Source of the DNA: Agrococcus terreus
GTDB lineage: Bacteria; Actinomycetota; Actinomycetes; Actinomycetales; Microbacteriaceae
Reading direction: 5' to 3'
DNA length: 64,000 nucleotides
Assembly (NCBI RefSeq): GCF_014645235.1
Contig: NZ_BMLM01000002.1
Coordinates: 62,001-126,000, forward strand
Shown here: positions 25,189 through 34,829 of the stretch, piece by piece
Layout: every line of letters begins with the position of its first letter
Position numbering within the stretch: position 1 is the first letter of the stretch
Notes under the pieces: model-generated
Told to the model about the DNA's origin: nothing
Database searches by the model: none
The model's input: only the letters and a program-made list of their open reading frames with translations
Position numbers and translations under genes: made by a program

Positions 25189-26445
25189 CTATCGGCTCGC
25201 GCCCGCGAGGCGCTGGACGCCGCCGGCCCCGCGCGCGCCCGTCGCGAGCACCGCGGCGACCGCGATCGCGGCGATGATCGGGAGCATCGCGAGGTTGAGC
25301 CCGGCGTAGCCGACGAGGCCGAGCACGGGACCGGCGGCGGCGCCCGCGGCGGCCCCGGCGAGCCCCAGCACGAGGTCGCTCCTGCCCTGCAGCGCGGGGC
25401 GCAGGTCGGTCTCGACCGCGCCCGCGACGAGGGCGGAGCCGGCGACGGTCGCGGCGCTCCAGCCGAGGCCCAGCAGCGCGAGGCCGACGGGTGCGGCGGC
25501 GGGCGGCAGCGCGAGGTTCGCGGCGACCGAGAGCGCGAGGAGGCCGACGCCGACGAGCACCGCGACGCGGCCGCCGAGCCGGTCGGTGAGCCAGCCGAAG
25601 ACGGGCGAGAGGGCGTACATGCCGGCGGTGTGCGCGCTCATCGTGAACCCGATCGCGGCGAGGCCGTGGCCTGCGTGCTCGAGGTGCACGGGCGTGAGCG
25701 CCATGACGCCCACCATGGTGGCGTGGGCGCCGGCGACCGCGACGATCGCGGCGACCGCGCGCGGGTGCTCGCGCACGCGCAGCCGCGGATGCGCGCCCTC
25801 GCGGGGCGGCAGGCCCTGTCTGGCGAGCAGCAGCGGGTCGGGGCGCAGCGCCGTCCAGAGCACGAGCGCCGTCACGGCGAGCGCGCTGCCCGAGATGACG
25901 TACGCGCCCACGAGGTGCGGCAGGCCGAGCGCCGTGCCGAGCGCGTCGCCCGGCGCGATGAGGTTGGGGCCGACGATGACGCCGATCGTCGTCATCCACA
26001 CGACGAGCGCGAGGTCGCGGCCGCGCCGCGAGGGGCTCGAGAGGTCGGTGGCGGCGAACCGAGACTGCAGGTTGATCGCGGTCGCGCCGCCGAGCACCAG
26101 GAAGCCCGGCAGCACCATCCAGGCGGCGCCGAGCGTGCCGCCGACGGCGAGCAGCACGGTGCCGCCGAGCGCGAGCAGCGCGCCGGTGGTGAGCGCGACG
26201 CGGCGGCCGCTGCGGACCGCGAGCCGCGCGAGCGGCACGGCGAGCGCCGCGCCGCCGAGCACGAGCAGGGTGGCGGCGAGGCCCGCGAGCTCCTCGCGGC
26301 CCGTCACCTGGGCGACGAGCAGCGAGCCGACGCCGAGGGCGACGCCGTTCGCGACGCCGCCGAGCGCCTGCGCGATCGACAGGACGACGAGGGTGCGGCG
26401 CTGCGCCGGGTGGGCGATCAGGCGCCCCGCGCCGCCGCCGGCCAT
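25189..26445 (-). CDS. Major facilitator superfamily transporter
   Basis: 418 aa with about twelve membrane helices. The loop after helix 2 (LARLAVRSGRRVAL) and its mirror in the second half (GWLTDRLGGRVAVL) match the MFS loop motif. The central loop is short and basic. Substrate is not evident; drug or metabolite efflux is typical of this type. ATG at 26445 comes one base after the ispG stop, so it probably shares the ispG transcript. Confidence 0.88.
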   Translation of the reverse strand: MAGGGAGRLIAHPAQRRTLVVLSIAQALGGVANGVALGVGSLLVAQVTGREELAGLAATLLVLGGAALAVPLARLAVRSGRRVALTTGALLALGGTVLLAVGGTLGAAWMVLPGFLVLGGATAINLQSRFAATDLSSPSRRGRDLALVVWMTTIGVIVGPNLIAPGDALGTALGLPHLVGAYVISGSALAVTALVLWTALRPDPLLLARQGLPPREGAHPRLRVREHPRAVAAIVAVAGAHATMVGVMALTPVHLEHAGHGLAAIGFTMSAHTAGMYALSPVFGWLTDRLGGRVAVLVGVGLLALSVAANLALPPAAAPVGLALLGLGWSAATVAGSALVAGAVETDLRPALQGRSDLVLGLAGAAAGAAAGPVLGLVGYAGLNLAMLPIIAAIAVAAVLATGARGAGGVQRLAGASR

Positions 26446-26446
26446 G

Positions 26447-27589
26447 TCAGGCCGTGACGACTTCCGCCTCGCCGGCGGGCAGGCCCTGCTCGTCGGCGAT
26501 GCGTCGCGCCTCCTCGATGAGGGTCTGCACGATCTCGGCCTCGGGCACGGTCTTGATGACCTCGCCCTTCACGAAGATCTGGCCCTTGCCGTTGCCGCTC
26601 GCGACGCCGAGGTCGGCCTCGCGCGCCTCGCCGGGGCCGTTGACGACGCATCCCATGACGGCGACGCGAAGCGGCACCTGGACGTCCTTGAGGCCCTCGG
26701 TGACGTTGTCGGCCAGCGAGTAGACGTCGACCTGGGCGCGGCCGCAGGAGGGGCAGGAGACGATCTCGAGCTTGCGCTCGCGCAGGTTGAGCGACTGCAG
26801 GATCTGCAGGCCCACCTTGACCTCCTCGGCGGGCGGCGCCGAGAGCGAGACGCGGATCGTGTCGCCGATGCCCTCCGAGAGGAGGATGCCGAACGCGGTC
26901 GCCGACTTGATCGTGCCCTGGAAGGCGGGGCCGGCCTCCGTGACGCCGAGGTGGAGCGGCCAGTCGCCGCGCTCGGCGAGCTGGCGGTACGCCTTCACCA
27001 TGACGACGGGGTCGTTGTGCTTCACCGAGATCTTGAAGTCGTGGAAGTCGTGCTCCTCGAACAGGCTCGCCTCCCAGACGGCCGACTCGACGAGCGCCTC
27101 GGGCGTCGCCTTGCCGTGCTTCTGCAGCAGGCGGGGGTCGAGGCTGCCGGCGTTGACGCCGATGCGGAGGGAGACGCCGGCGGCCTTGGCGCGCTTGGCG
27201 ATCTCGCCGACCTGGTCGTCGAACTTGCGGATGTTGCCCGGGTTGACGCGCACGGCCGCGCAGCCCGCGTCGATCGCCTGGTAGACGTACTTCGGCTGGA
27301 AGTGGATGTCGGCGATGACCGGGATCTGGCTCTTCTTGGCGATGATGTGCAGGACGTCGGCGTCGTCCTGGCTCGGCACCGCGACGCGCACGATGTCGCA
27401 GCCGGTGGCCGTGAGCTCGGCGATCTGCTGGAGCGTCGCGTTGATGTCGGTCGTCTTCGTCGTGGTCATCGACTGCACCGACACCTGGGCGTCGCCGCCG
27501 ACGAGCACCTTGCCGACCCTGATCTGCCGGCTCTTGCGGCGCGGCGCGAGGGTGAGCGGCTCGGGCTTGCCGAGGTTGATGGCTGCCAT
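26447..27589 (-). CDS. ispG: 4-hydroxy-3-methylbut-2-en-1-yl diphosphate synthase
   Basis: MEP-pathway [4Fe-4S] enzyme that converts methylerythritol cyclodiphosphate to HMBPP. 380 aa. Substrate-domain motifs include [16 protein letters not shown] and RVNPGNI, and the cluster ligands are in SCPSCGR and [14 protein letters not shown] at 27589 matches the family start. Together with dxr in this window it shows isoprenoids are made by the MEP route. Confidence 0.97.
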   Translation of the reverse strand: MAAINLGKPEPLTLAPRRKSRQIRVGKVLVGGDAQVSVQSMTTTKTTDINATLQQIAELTATGCDIVRVAVPSQDDADVLHIIAKKSQIPVIADIHFQPKYVYQAIDAGCAAVRVNPGNIRKFDDQVGEIAKRAKAAGVSLRIGVNAGSLDPRLLQKHGKATPEALVESAVWEASLFEEHDFHDFKISVKHNDPVVMVKAYRQLAERGDWPLHLGVTEAGPAFQGTIKSATAFGILLSEGIGDTIRVSLSAPPAEEVKVGLQILQSLNLRERKLEIVSCPSCGRAQVDVYSLADNVTEGLKDVQVPLRVAVMGCVVNGPGEAREADLGVASGNGKGQIFVKGEVIKTVPEAEIVQTLIEEARRIADEQGLPAGEAEVVTA

Positions 27590-27695
27590 GGTGCTCAGCC
27601 TAGACGTGCGGGCTGTGCGCGGACGATGCCGGGCCGGGCGCCCGCGGCGGCGCCGCGCGGCCTGCCGCCGCCCGCGCCGCTGGCACGATGGACGC

Positions 27696-28604
27696 ATGAC
27701 GATCACCGCGGCGGCAGACGGCTCCTCGCTCGGCAACCCCGGGCCCACCGGCTGGGGCTGGTACGTCGACGAGCAGCGCTGGGCCGCGGGCGGTCGGCCG
27801 ACCGGCACGAACAACATCGGCGAGCTCTCGGCCGTGCTCGACCTGCTGCAGCAGACGCGCGGCGTCGAGGCGCTGCACGTGCTGTGCGACAGCAAGTACG
27901 TCATCGACTCCATCACCAAGTGGATGCCCGGCTGGAAGCGCAAGGGCTGGAAGAAGGCCGACGGCAAGCCGGTCATGAACGTCGACCTCATGCAGGAGCT
28001 CGACGCGCTCATGGCCGAGCGCCGCGCCGCGGGCGGCCGGGTGACCTTCGAGTGGGTGAAGGGGCACGCCGGCCACCCGCTCAACGAGGCCGCCGACCGG
28101 CTCGCGAACGGCGCGGCGGCCGCCTACCAGCGCGGGCTCGTGCCGGATGCCGGGCCCGGCTTCGGGGGCGTCACGCGCGCCGCGACGCCGGCTGCCGCCG
28201 TCGCCGAGCCCGCTGCAGCAGCCGCCGCCTCCCCCGACCTGTTCGACGGCCTCGACCTCTTCGCCGACGAGCCGGCCGAGGCGGAGGTCGTGCGCCTCGA
28301 GCGCTCGCTGCTCACCGACGAGGTGCGCGCCGACCCCGCGGCCGTCGCGGCGCTGCTGCACCCCGAGTGGGAGGAGATCGGCGCCTCGGGCCGCCGCTGG
28401 AGCCGCGACGAGCTGCTCGCCGAGATCGCCCCGCTCCCCTCCCGCGTCGACCTCGAGCTGCTCGCGACGCACGAGCTCTCGCCCGACGCGCGCCTGCTCG
28501 TGTGGCGCTCCGTCGGCGAGGCGCCGGCGCTGCGCAGCTCGCTGTGGGTGCGCGCGGGCGGCCGCTGGCGCCAGCGCTTCCACCAGGGCACCCGCGAAGC
28601 CTGA
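27696..28604 (+). CDS. RNase HI fused to a DUF4440/SnoaL-like domain
   Basis: 302 aa. Residues 1–146 form RNase HI, which cuts the RNA strand of RNA/DNA hybrids. The catalytic acids are in [19 protein letters not shown] and LCDSKYVID, with His/Asp in [15 protein letters not shown]. An Ala/Pro-rich linker follows, and residues 205–302 ([29 protein letters not shown]) resemble DUF4440/SnoaL-like proteins. The extra domain's role is unknown. ATG at 27696; divergent from ispG across 106 bases. Confidence 0.9.
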   Translation: MTITAAADGSSLGNPGPTGWGWYVDEQRWAAGGRPTGTNNIGELSAVLDLLQQTRGVEALHVLCDSKYVIDSITKWMPGWKRKGWKKADGKPVMNVDLMQELDALMAERRAAGGRVTFEWVKGHAGHPLNEAADRLANGAAAAYQRGLVPDAGPGFGGVTRAATPAAAVAEPAAAAAASPDLFDGLDLFADEPAEAEVVRLERSLLTDEVRADPAAVAALLHPEWEEIGASGRRWSRDELLAEIAPLPSRVDLELLATHELSPDARLLVWRSVGEAPALRSSLWVRAGGRWRQRFHQGTREA

Positions 28605-28626
28605 TCCGGGCCCCGGCCCCGGCGGC

Positions 28627-29955
28627 CTACCCGCCGAAGAGGCTGATGGGCTTGACGATGTCGGCGTAGATGAGCAGCGCGCTCATGACGCCGAGCACCA
28701 TCGTCACCACGAGCGTCACCGGGACCCAGCGGGCCGTGTCGAGCGGCGTCGCGATCGTGCCGCGCACCTTCGCCCAGCCGCGCCGGATCGCGTCGACGAT
28801 CGCGCCGAGCACGTGCCCGCCGTCGAGCGGCATGAGCGGGATGAGGTTGAAGACGAAGAGCGCGACGTTGAGGTTGGCGAGCAGCTGCAGCATGGCGCTC
28901 ACGCGCTCGAGCGCCGGGATCTGGTCGAGGCTCGCGAGCTCGCCCGCGAGGCGCCCGACGCCCACGACCGAGATCGGGCCGTTCGGGTCGCGCTCCCCCG
29001 GCCCGAACGCCGCGACCGCGACGTCGACGAGGCGCTGCGGCAGGTTGAGGATGAGGTGGCCGACGCGCGCGACGTTGTCGCCCACGGCCGGCAGCACCTC
29101 CGTGACGGGCTGCTGCTGCACCTCGTACTGGGGGCCGACGCCCGCGAAGCCGACGGTCTCGACGACCGGCTCGCCGTCGACCTCGACGACCTGCCCGGCG
29201 TCGTCGACGACCGCGCGCTGCGTCTCGAGCGGCGTGATCGTGAGCTCGACCGGCTGGCCTTCGCGCTCGACCTCGACCGCGAGCGCCGTGCCGGCGCTCG
29301 TGCGGAACGCCTCCTGCACCGCCGCCCAGCCGTCGACCGGCTGCCCGTCGATCGCGACGATCCGATCGCCCGGCTGCACGCCCGCCGCTGCGGCGGGCGC
29401 CTCCGGGTCGGTCGCGGCGCAGTCGGTGCGGTCCTCCGAGGCCGAGATGACGCACTCCGAGACGCTCGCGACCGTCGTGCCGGGCACGGCGATGCCGAAC
29501 CCGCAGAGCACGACCGCGTAGAGGACCACCGCGAGCAGCAGGTTCATCGCCGGGCCGCCGAGCATGATGACGATGCGCTTCCAGGTGGCGAGGCGCCAGA
29601 ACGCGCGGCCCTCCTCGCCCTCCTGCACCGACTCCGCGCTCGTCTCGCGCGCGTCCTGCACGAGCGTGTCGAGGAAGCCGGTCGAGGCGGTGCGGCTCTC
29701 GCCGCCCGGCTGCAGCGGCGGGAACATGCCCGACATCGAGATGTAGCCGCCGAGCGGGATGGCCTTGACGCCGTACTCCGTCTCGCCCTTGCGTCGCGAG
29801 AAGAGCGTCGGGCCGAACCCGATCATCCACTGCCCGACGCGCACGCCGAAGGCCTTCGCGGGCCACAGGTGCCCGAGCTCGTGCAGGCCGATCGAGACGG
29901 CCAGGCCGACGACCACGACGAGCACGCCCAGGATGTAGAGGAGGACGGGTTCCAT
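28627..29955 (-). CDS. rseP: RIP metalloprotease (site-2 protease family)
   Basis: 442 aa intramembrane zinc protease. HELGH sits in the first helix (about residue 25) and the third-ligand motif in LIPLMPLDGGHV near the C-terminal helices. Between them is a periplasm-side PDZ domain (GVQPGDRIVAIDGQPV). Actinobacterial homologues such as Rip1 cleave anti-sigma factors and membrane proteins. It lies between ispG and dxr as in other Actinobacteria, but with extra genes inserted. ATG at 29955. Confidence 0.94.
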   Translation of the reverse strand: MEPVLLYILGVLVVVVGLAVSIGLHELGHLWPAKAFGVRVGQWMIGFGPTLFSRRKGETEYGVKAIPLGGYISMSGMFPPLQPGGESRTASTGFLDTLVQDARETSAESVQEGEEGRAFWRLATWKRIVIMLGGPAMNLLLAVVLYAVVLCGFGIAVPGTTVASVSECVISASEDRTDCAATDPEAPAAAAGVQPGDRIVAIDGQPVDGWAAVQEAFRTSAGTALAVEVEREGQPVELTITPLETQRAVVDDAGQVVEVDGEPVVETVGFAGVGPQYEVQQQPVTEVLPAVGDNVARVGHLILNLPQRLVDVAVAAFGPGERDPNGPISVVGVGRLAGELASLDQIPALERVSAMLQLLANLNVALFVFNLIPLMPLDGGHVLGAIVDAIRRGWAKVRGTIATPLDTARWVPVTLVVTMVLGVMSALLIYADIVKPISLFGG

Positions 29956-30001
29956 CGCCGCTCAGGGTAGTGCCACAGACGATGTCCCTACGGTGGCTGG
30001 C

Positions 30002-30610
30002 ATGTCAGCAGGCCATGGGCGCCGCGCGCGCTCGGTCGCCGAGCGTGCGCCGCGATCGCGCGATGTGCGCGGGCTCGTGCTGGGCCTCGCGGGGCTCGCG
30101 GCCGTGGTCGTGCTCGCGTCGCTCGCGCTGCGGCCGCCGGTCGAGGAGCCGGTCGTGCCGCAGTCGGCGGTCGTCGAGGGCGAGCTGCCGCGCGCCGTCG
30201 GCGAATGGCGCGGCGAGCAGCTCGAGAACGCCGCGATCGTCGTGCAGGCGGGCCGCGACATGGGGCTCTCGGAGCGCGACGTGCGGATCGGCGTCATGAC
30301 CGCCATGGGCGAGTCGAGCCTGCGGGTGCTCGACCGCGGCGACCGGGCCGGGCCCGACTCGCGCGGGCTCTTCCAGCAGCGCGACCCGTGGGGGCCGTAC
30401 GAGGTGCGGATGGACGCCTACGCCTCGGCGGTGCTCTTCTACCGCCAGCTCGCGGAGCTCGAGGGCCGCGACGGGCTCGCGCCGACGCGCGTCGCGCACG
30501 CGGTGCAGATCAACCGGGATCCGGACCACTACGCGCGCTGGTGGGACGACGCGGGCGAGGTGGTCGCGGCGCTCGACGCCGCGCCGCACGAGGTGGTCCG
30601 CACCTCCTGA
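30002..30610 (+). CDS. Membrane-anchored lysozyme-like protein
   Basis: 202 aa: a basic cytoplasmic N-terminus, one helix (about residues 26–45), then an outer domain of about 130 residues. MTAMGESSLRVLDRGD, AGPDSRGLFQQRD and RMDAYASAVLFYRQL match the lysozyme/transglycosylase-like fold found with actinobacterial cell-wall and phage tail lytic proteins. The Glu in MGESSL is the candidate acid. It likely acts on peptidoglycan. ATG at 30002 was preferred over GTG at 29993. It is convergent with dxr. Confidence 0.78.
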   Translation: MSAGHGRRARSVAERAPRSRDVRGLVLGLAGLAAVVVLASLALRPPVEEPVVPQSAVVEGELPRAVGEWRGEQLENAAIVVQAGRDMGLSERDVRIGVMTAMGESSLRVLDRGDRAGPDSRGLFQQRDPWGPYEVRMDAYASAVLFYRQLAELEGRDGLAPTRVAHAVQINRDPDHYARWWDDAGEVVAALDAAPHEVVRTS

Positions 30611-30611
30611 G

Positions 30612-30686
30612 CGGGTCTCGAGACGGCAGCGCCCTGCGGGCGCAGCCTCCTCGACCAGCGGCGGTCGCATCCCGCTGGCCGAGGAG
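30612..30686. repeat. Dispersed intergenic repeat, copy B, with hairpin
   Basis: The first 50 bp match copy A at 5938–5986. Here it extends into an inverted repeat: CTCCTCGACCAGCGG (30647–30661) pairs with CCGCTGGCCGAGGAG (30672–30686), 14 of 15 positions, around a 10-base loop. It fills the gap between the convergent lysozyme-like and dxr genes and could be a two-way terminator. A shorter related piece, CGCTGGTCGAGG, occurs between mutY and the RNB gene. Confidence 0.68.
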
Positions 30687-30718
30687 CGCGCGCCGCAGGC
30701 GCACGCGTCACGAGGCCG

Positions 30719-31804
30719 TCAGCGGTGGACGGCGCAGACGCGGTCGGCCTCCGCGCGCGCCCAGCGCTCGGCGGCGAGCACGCCCTCGAGGGTCAGCTCG
30801 CCCGGCTCGTGCGCATCGAGCACGCGCTCGATCGCGGGGATGATGTCGAGGAAGCCGATCTCGCCCGCGTGGAACGCGTGCACCGCCTGCTCGTTCGCGG
30901 CGTTGAAGACGGCCGGGAACGTCGAGGCCTGCCGGCCCACGCGCTTCGCGAGCGCGACCGAGGGGAACGCGTCCTCGTCGAGCGGCTCGAAGGTCCAGCT
31001 GGAGGCGACCGTCCAGTCGAGCGGGCGGCCGACGCCCGCGACGCGGTGCGGCCAGTCGAGCCCGAGCGAGATCGGCAGCCGCATGTCGGGCGGCGACGCC
31101 TGCGCGATCGTCGAGCCGTCGACGAACTCGACCATCGAGTGCACGATCGACTGCGGGTGCACCGTCACGTCGATGCGGTCGTAGGGCACGTCGAAGAGCA
31201 GGTGCGCCTCGATCACCTCGAGGCCCTTGTTCACGAGCGTCGCGGAGTTCGTGGTCACCATCGGCCCCATGTCCCACGTCGGGTGCGCGAGCGCGTCCTG
31301 CGGGGTGACGTCGGCCATCCGCTCACGGCCCCAGCCGCGGAACGGGCCGCCGGAGGCGGTGAGCACGAGCCGGCTCACCTCGGCGTGCGTGCCCGAGAGC
31401 AGCGCCTGCGCGAGCGCCGAGTGCTCGGAGTCGACCGGCACGATCTGCCCGGGCGCCGCGCGCTCGGTGACGAGCGCGCCGCCCGCCACGAGCGACTCCT
31501 TGTTCGCGAGCGCGAGCACGCGCCCCGCGTCGAGCGCCGCGAGGGTCGGCGCGAGGCCCACGGATCCGGTGATGCCGTTGACGACGACGTCGCACTCGAC
31601 GTTCTCGATCATCGTCACCGCGGCGTCGGCACCGAGCGCCGCCTCGCCCCCGTGCTCGGCCTGCTGCGCCTCGAGCCCGGCGCGGTCGCGGCCGGCGACG
31701 AGGCCGACGACCTCGAAGCGGTCGGGGTTGGCGCGGATGACGTCGAGCGCCTGCGTGCCGATCGACCCGGTCGAGCCGAGCAGGATGACGCGGCGGCGGC
31801 TCAC
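30719..31804 (-). CDS. dxr: 1-deoxy-D-xylulose 5-phosphate reductoisomerase
   Basis: Second MEP-pathway step: NADPH- and metal-dependent conversion of DXP to MEP. 361 aa. The cofactor motif [16 protein letters not shown] is at the N-terminus, the metal/substrate motif is VPVDSEHSA, and [15 protein letters not shown] and [12 protein letters not shown] follow. GTG at 31804 overlaps the OsmC stop (GTGA), so the two are translationally coupled. Confidence 0.97.
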   Translation of the reverse strand: MSRRRVILLGSTGSIGTQALDVIRANPDRFEVVGLVAGRDRAGLEAQQAEHGGEAALGADAAVTMIENVECDVVVNGITGSVGLAPTLAALDAGRVLALANKESLVAGGALVTERAAPGQIVPVDSEHSALAQALLSGTHAEVSRLVLTASGGPFRGWGRERMADVTPQDALAHPTWDMGPMVTTNSATLVNKGLEVIEAHLLFDVPYDRIDVTVHPQSIVHSMVEFVDGSTIAQASPPDMRLPISLGLDWPHRVAGVGRPLDWTVASSWTFEPLDEDAFPSVALAKRVGRQASTFPAVFNAANEQAVHAFHAGEIGFLDIIPAIERVLDAHEPGELTLEGVLAAERWARAEADRVCAVHR

Positions 31805-32313
31805 GCGGCGTCCTCGCGGCGCGCGCGGGCCTCGGCGGAGGCGACGACCTCGCCGTCGACGACGATCGTCGGCGCGTGCAGCACCGGGAACGCCACCGAG
31901 GAGGCGATGAAGCAGTCGATGCCCGCCTGGCGGTGCGCGTCGAGCGCATCCGCCGCCTGCGACGCATCCGCGATCGTCACGACCGGGTGCAGCACCGCCT
32001 CGGTGAAGCGGCCGCCCGTGCCGGCGGTCTCCATCGCGCCGGTCGCGGCGTCGCGGTAGGCGGTCACGACGATGCCGCGGCTCGCGGCCTGGTGCAGGTA
32101 GCTGAGCATGTGGCACTGCGCGAGCGCCGCGAGCAGCAGCTGCTCCGGGTTGTGGCGGGCGCGGTCGCCGCGGAACGTCGGGTCGGCCGAGCCGAGGATC
32201 TCGGGGAGGCCCTCGACGCGGATCACGTGGTCGCGCGCGTACGAGCGGTAGGTGCGCGTGCCCTCCTCGCCCGCTCCCGTCCACTCGACCTCGACGGCGT
32301 AGGAGTGTCGCAT
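31801..32313 (-). CDS. OsmC family protein
   Basis: 170 aa, OsmC/Ohr fold. The two redox cysteines are in [11 protein letters not shown] and GIDCFIASS, so peroxide or hydroperoxide reduction is plausible. [14 protein letters not shown] is the family signature. ATG at 32313 has a G-run 7 bases upstream; ATG at 32319 is too close to it. It is the first gene of a pair with dxr, divergent from gabT. Confidence 0.9.
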   Translation of the reverse strand: MRHSYAVEVEWTGAGEEGTRTYRSYARDHVIRVEGLPEILGSADPTFRGDRARHNPEQLLLAALAQCHMLSYLHQAASRGIVVTAYRDAATGAMETAGTGGRFTEAVLHPVVTIADASQAADALDAHRQAGIDCFIASSVAFPVLHAPTIVVDGEVVASAEARARREDAA

Positions 32314-32369
32314 CGGCATGCCCCCAGCGTAGGCCGACCGGGCGTCCGGCCGAGGCGTAGGATTCCGAC

Positions 32370-33692
32370 ATGACCGACACCGCTGCCCCCGCGACCTCCC
32401 GCTCGATCGTCACCGAGATCCCCGGCCCGAAGAGCCGAGCCCTGCTGGAGCGCAAGGCGGCCGCGGTGGCGCAGGGCATCCCCCACCAGCTGCCCGTCTT
32501 CATCGCCGAGGCGCACGACGCGATCATCACCGACGTCGACGGCAACCGCTTCATCGACCTCGGCTGCGGCATCGGCGTGACGACGATCGGCCACACGAAC
32601 GACGAGGTCGTCGCCGCCGTCCGCGAGCAGGTGGGCCTCCTCACGCACTCGCTGTTCGGCACGACGCCCTACGAGCCGTACGTGCGCGTCGCCGAGCTGC
32701 TCGCCGAGCTCACGCCCGGCGACCACGCGAAGAAGTCGTTCTTCGTGAACTCGGGCTCGGAGGCCGTCGAGAACGGCGTGAAGATCGCCCGCCGGGCGAC
32801 CGGCCGCCGCGCCGTCGCCGTCGTCGAGCACGGCTACCACGGCCGCACCAACCTCACGATGACCATGAACTTCAAGCCGGCGCCGTACGCGACCGGCATG
32901 GGACCGCTCGCGAGCGACATCTTCCACGCGCCGGGCTCGTACCCGCTGCGCGACGGCCTCGATGGCGCCGCCGCGGCGAAGCGCACCCAGTGGTACCTCG
33001 AGAAGCACGTCGGCGCCGCCGACCTCGCGTGCCTCGTCATCGAGCCCATCCAGGGCGAGGGCGGCTTCATCGTGCCCGCCGACGGCTACCTGCCGCTCAT
33101 GCAGGAGTGGTGCACCGCGAACGGCGTCGTCATGATCGCCGACGAGGTGCAGTCGGGCGTCTGCCGCACCGGCACGACCTTCGCCTCGGAGCAGTTCGGC
33201 TGGGTGCCCGACATGGTGCTCTCGGCCAAGGGCATCGCGGGCGGCATGCCGATCGCCGGCGTCACGGGCCGCGCCGAGATCATGGACGCCGTGCACACGG
33301 GCGGCATCGGCGGCACGTTCGGCGGCAACCCGGTCTCGTGCGCCGCGGCCGTCGCCGTGCTCGAGCAGGTCACGTCGAAGGACCTCAACGCCCAGGCCCG
33401 CCGCGTCGAGGCCGTGCTGCGACCGCTGCTCGAGGAGCTCGCCGCGTCGCGCCCGGAGATCGCGGAGGTGCGCGGCAAGGGCGCGATGCTCGCGATCGAG
33501 CTCGTCGACCCCGAGACGGGCGAGCCGATCCCGACCGGCCCGATCTCGGCCGCCGCGGGCCTCGAGGGCGTCCTCGTGCTCACGGCCGGCACCGACTACA
33601 ACGTGCTCCGCTTCCTCCCGAGCCTCGCGATCACCGACGAGCAGCTCCGCGAGGCGATCGAGGTCATCGGCCGGGCGCTCTCGGCGCGGTAG
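32370..33692 (+). CDS. gabT: 4-aminobutyrate–2-oxoglutarate transaminase
   Basis: PLP-dependent class III aminotransferase, 440 aa, in the GABA shunt. Features include [18 protein letters not shown], the [14 protein letters not shown] loop, [25 protein letters not shown] and the PLP lysine in [13 protein letters not shown]. The 50-base upstream gap has TAGGAT a few bases before the ATG, suggesting a nearly leaderless mRNA. The next gene starts 5 bases after its stop. Confidence 0.94.
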   Translation: MTDTAAPATSRSIVTEIPGPKSRALLERKAAAVAQGIPHQLPVFIAEAHDAIITDVDGNRFIDLGCGIGVTTIGHTNDEVVAAVREQVGLLTHSLFGTTPYEPYVRVAELLAELTPGDHAKKSFFVNSGSEAVENGVKIARRATGRRAVAVVEHGYHGRTNLTMTMNFKPAPYATGMGPLASDIFHAPGSYPLRDGLDGAAAAKRTQWYLEKHVGAADLACLVIEPIQGEGGFIVPADGYLPLMQEWCTANGVVMIADEVQSGVCRTGTTFASEQFGWVPDMVLSAKGIAGGMPIAGVTGRAEIMDAVHTGGIGGTFGGNPVSCAAAVAVLEQVTSKDLNAQARRVEAVLRPLLEELAASRPEIAEVRGKGAMLAIELVDPETGEPIPTGPISAAAGLEGVLVLTAGTDYNVLRFLPSLAITDEQLREAIEVIGRALSAR

Positions 33693-33697
33693 CCGAC

Positions 33698-34813
33698 ATG
33701 CTGATCGGCGTCCCCCGCGAGATCAAGGCCGACGAGGCGCGCGTCGCCCTGACGCCCGCGGGGGCCGCCGAGCTCGTCGCGCGCGGCCACGTGGTCGTCG
33801 TCGAGACGGCCGCTGGCGTCGGCTCCGGCATCGCCGACGAGGCGTACGCGGCCGCGGGCGCCCGGGTGGCGCCGACCGCCGCGGAGGCGTGGGCGGCCTC
33901 GCTCGTGCTCAAGGTGAAGGAGCCGGTCGGCCCCGAGCTCGCGCTGCTGCGCGACGACCTGACGCTGTTCGCCTACCTGCATCTCGCCGCCGCGCCGGAG
34001 CTCGCCGACGCGCTGCTCGAGCGCGGCACGACGGCGATCGCGTACGAGACGGTGCGGGCGCCCGACGGCTCGCTGCCGCTGCTCGCGCCGATGAGCGAGG
34101 TGGCCGGCCGGCTGTCGGTGACCCAGGGCGCGACGCTCCTCACCCGCGCCGGCGGGGGCGGCGGGCTGCTGCTCGGCGGCGTGCCGGGCACGCGGTCGGG
34201 GCACGTCGTGGTGCTCGGCGGCGGGGTCGCCGGATCCGCGGCGGTCGAGATGGCCGTGGGGCTCGGCGCGCGCGTCACGGTGCTCGACGTCTCGCTGCCG
34301 CGGCTGCGCCAGCTCGACCTGCACTGGGCGGGCCGCGTGCAGACGCTGCACTCGAACCGCGCGACGGTCGAGGCGTCGGTCGCCGACGCCGACCTCGTGA
34401 TCGGCTCGGTGCTCATCCCCGGCGCGCGGGCGCCGAAGCTCGTGCCGAGCGCGCTCGTCGAGCGGATGCGCGAGGGCTCGGCGCTCGTCGACATCGCGAT
34501 CGACCAGGGCGGCTGCTTCGAGGACTCGCGGCCGACCACGCACACCGACCCGAGCTACCGGGTGCACGGCACGGTCTTCGCCTGCGTCGCGAACCTCCCG
34601 GGCGCCGTGCCGCGCACGTCGACCGAGGCGCTCACGAACGCGACGCTCGCATCCACGCTCCGGCTCGCCGAGCTCGGCTGGCGGGCGGCCCTCCGCGACG
34701 ACCCGGGCCTCGCCGCGGGCCTCAACGCGGCCGGCGGCCGGATCGTGCACGAGGGGGTCGCGACGGCGCTCGGCCACGAGGCGGTCCCGGTGGCGACCGC
34801 CCTCGCCCCGTAG
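33698..34813 (+). CDS. ald: Alanine dehydrogenase family protein
   Basis: 371 aa. MLIGVPREIKADEARVALTPAG is the standard N-terminus of alanine dehydrogenase and transhydrogenase alpha chains (split here as MLIGVPREIK and EARVALTP). The NAD motif is VVVLGGGVAGSAAVEMA near residue 170. The single-chain length and the absence of a transhydrogenase beta gene favour alanine dehydrogenase (L-alanine to pyruvate and ammonia). Co-transcription with gabT links two amino-nitrogen steps through alanine or glutamate pools. Confidence 0.9.
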   Translation: MLIGVPREIKADEARVALTPAGAAELVARGHVVVVETAAGVGSGIADEAYAAAGARVAPTAAEAWAASLVLKVKEPVGPELALLRDDLTLFAYLHLAAAPELADALLERGTTAIAYETVRAPDGSLPLLAPMSEVAGRLSVTQGATLLTRAGGGGGLLLGGVPGTRSGHVVVLGGGVAGSAAVEMAVGLGARVTVLDVSLPRLRQLDLHWAGRVQTLHSNRATVEASVADADLVIGSVLIPGARAPKLVPSALVERMREGSALVDIAIDQGGCFEDSRPTTHTDPSYRVHGTVFACVANLPGAVPRTSTEALTNATLASTLRLAELGWRAALRDDPGLAAGLNAAGGRIVHEGVATALGHEAVPVATALAP

Positions 34814-34829
34814 TCGCACCGCAGCGGCG

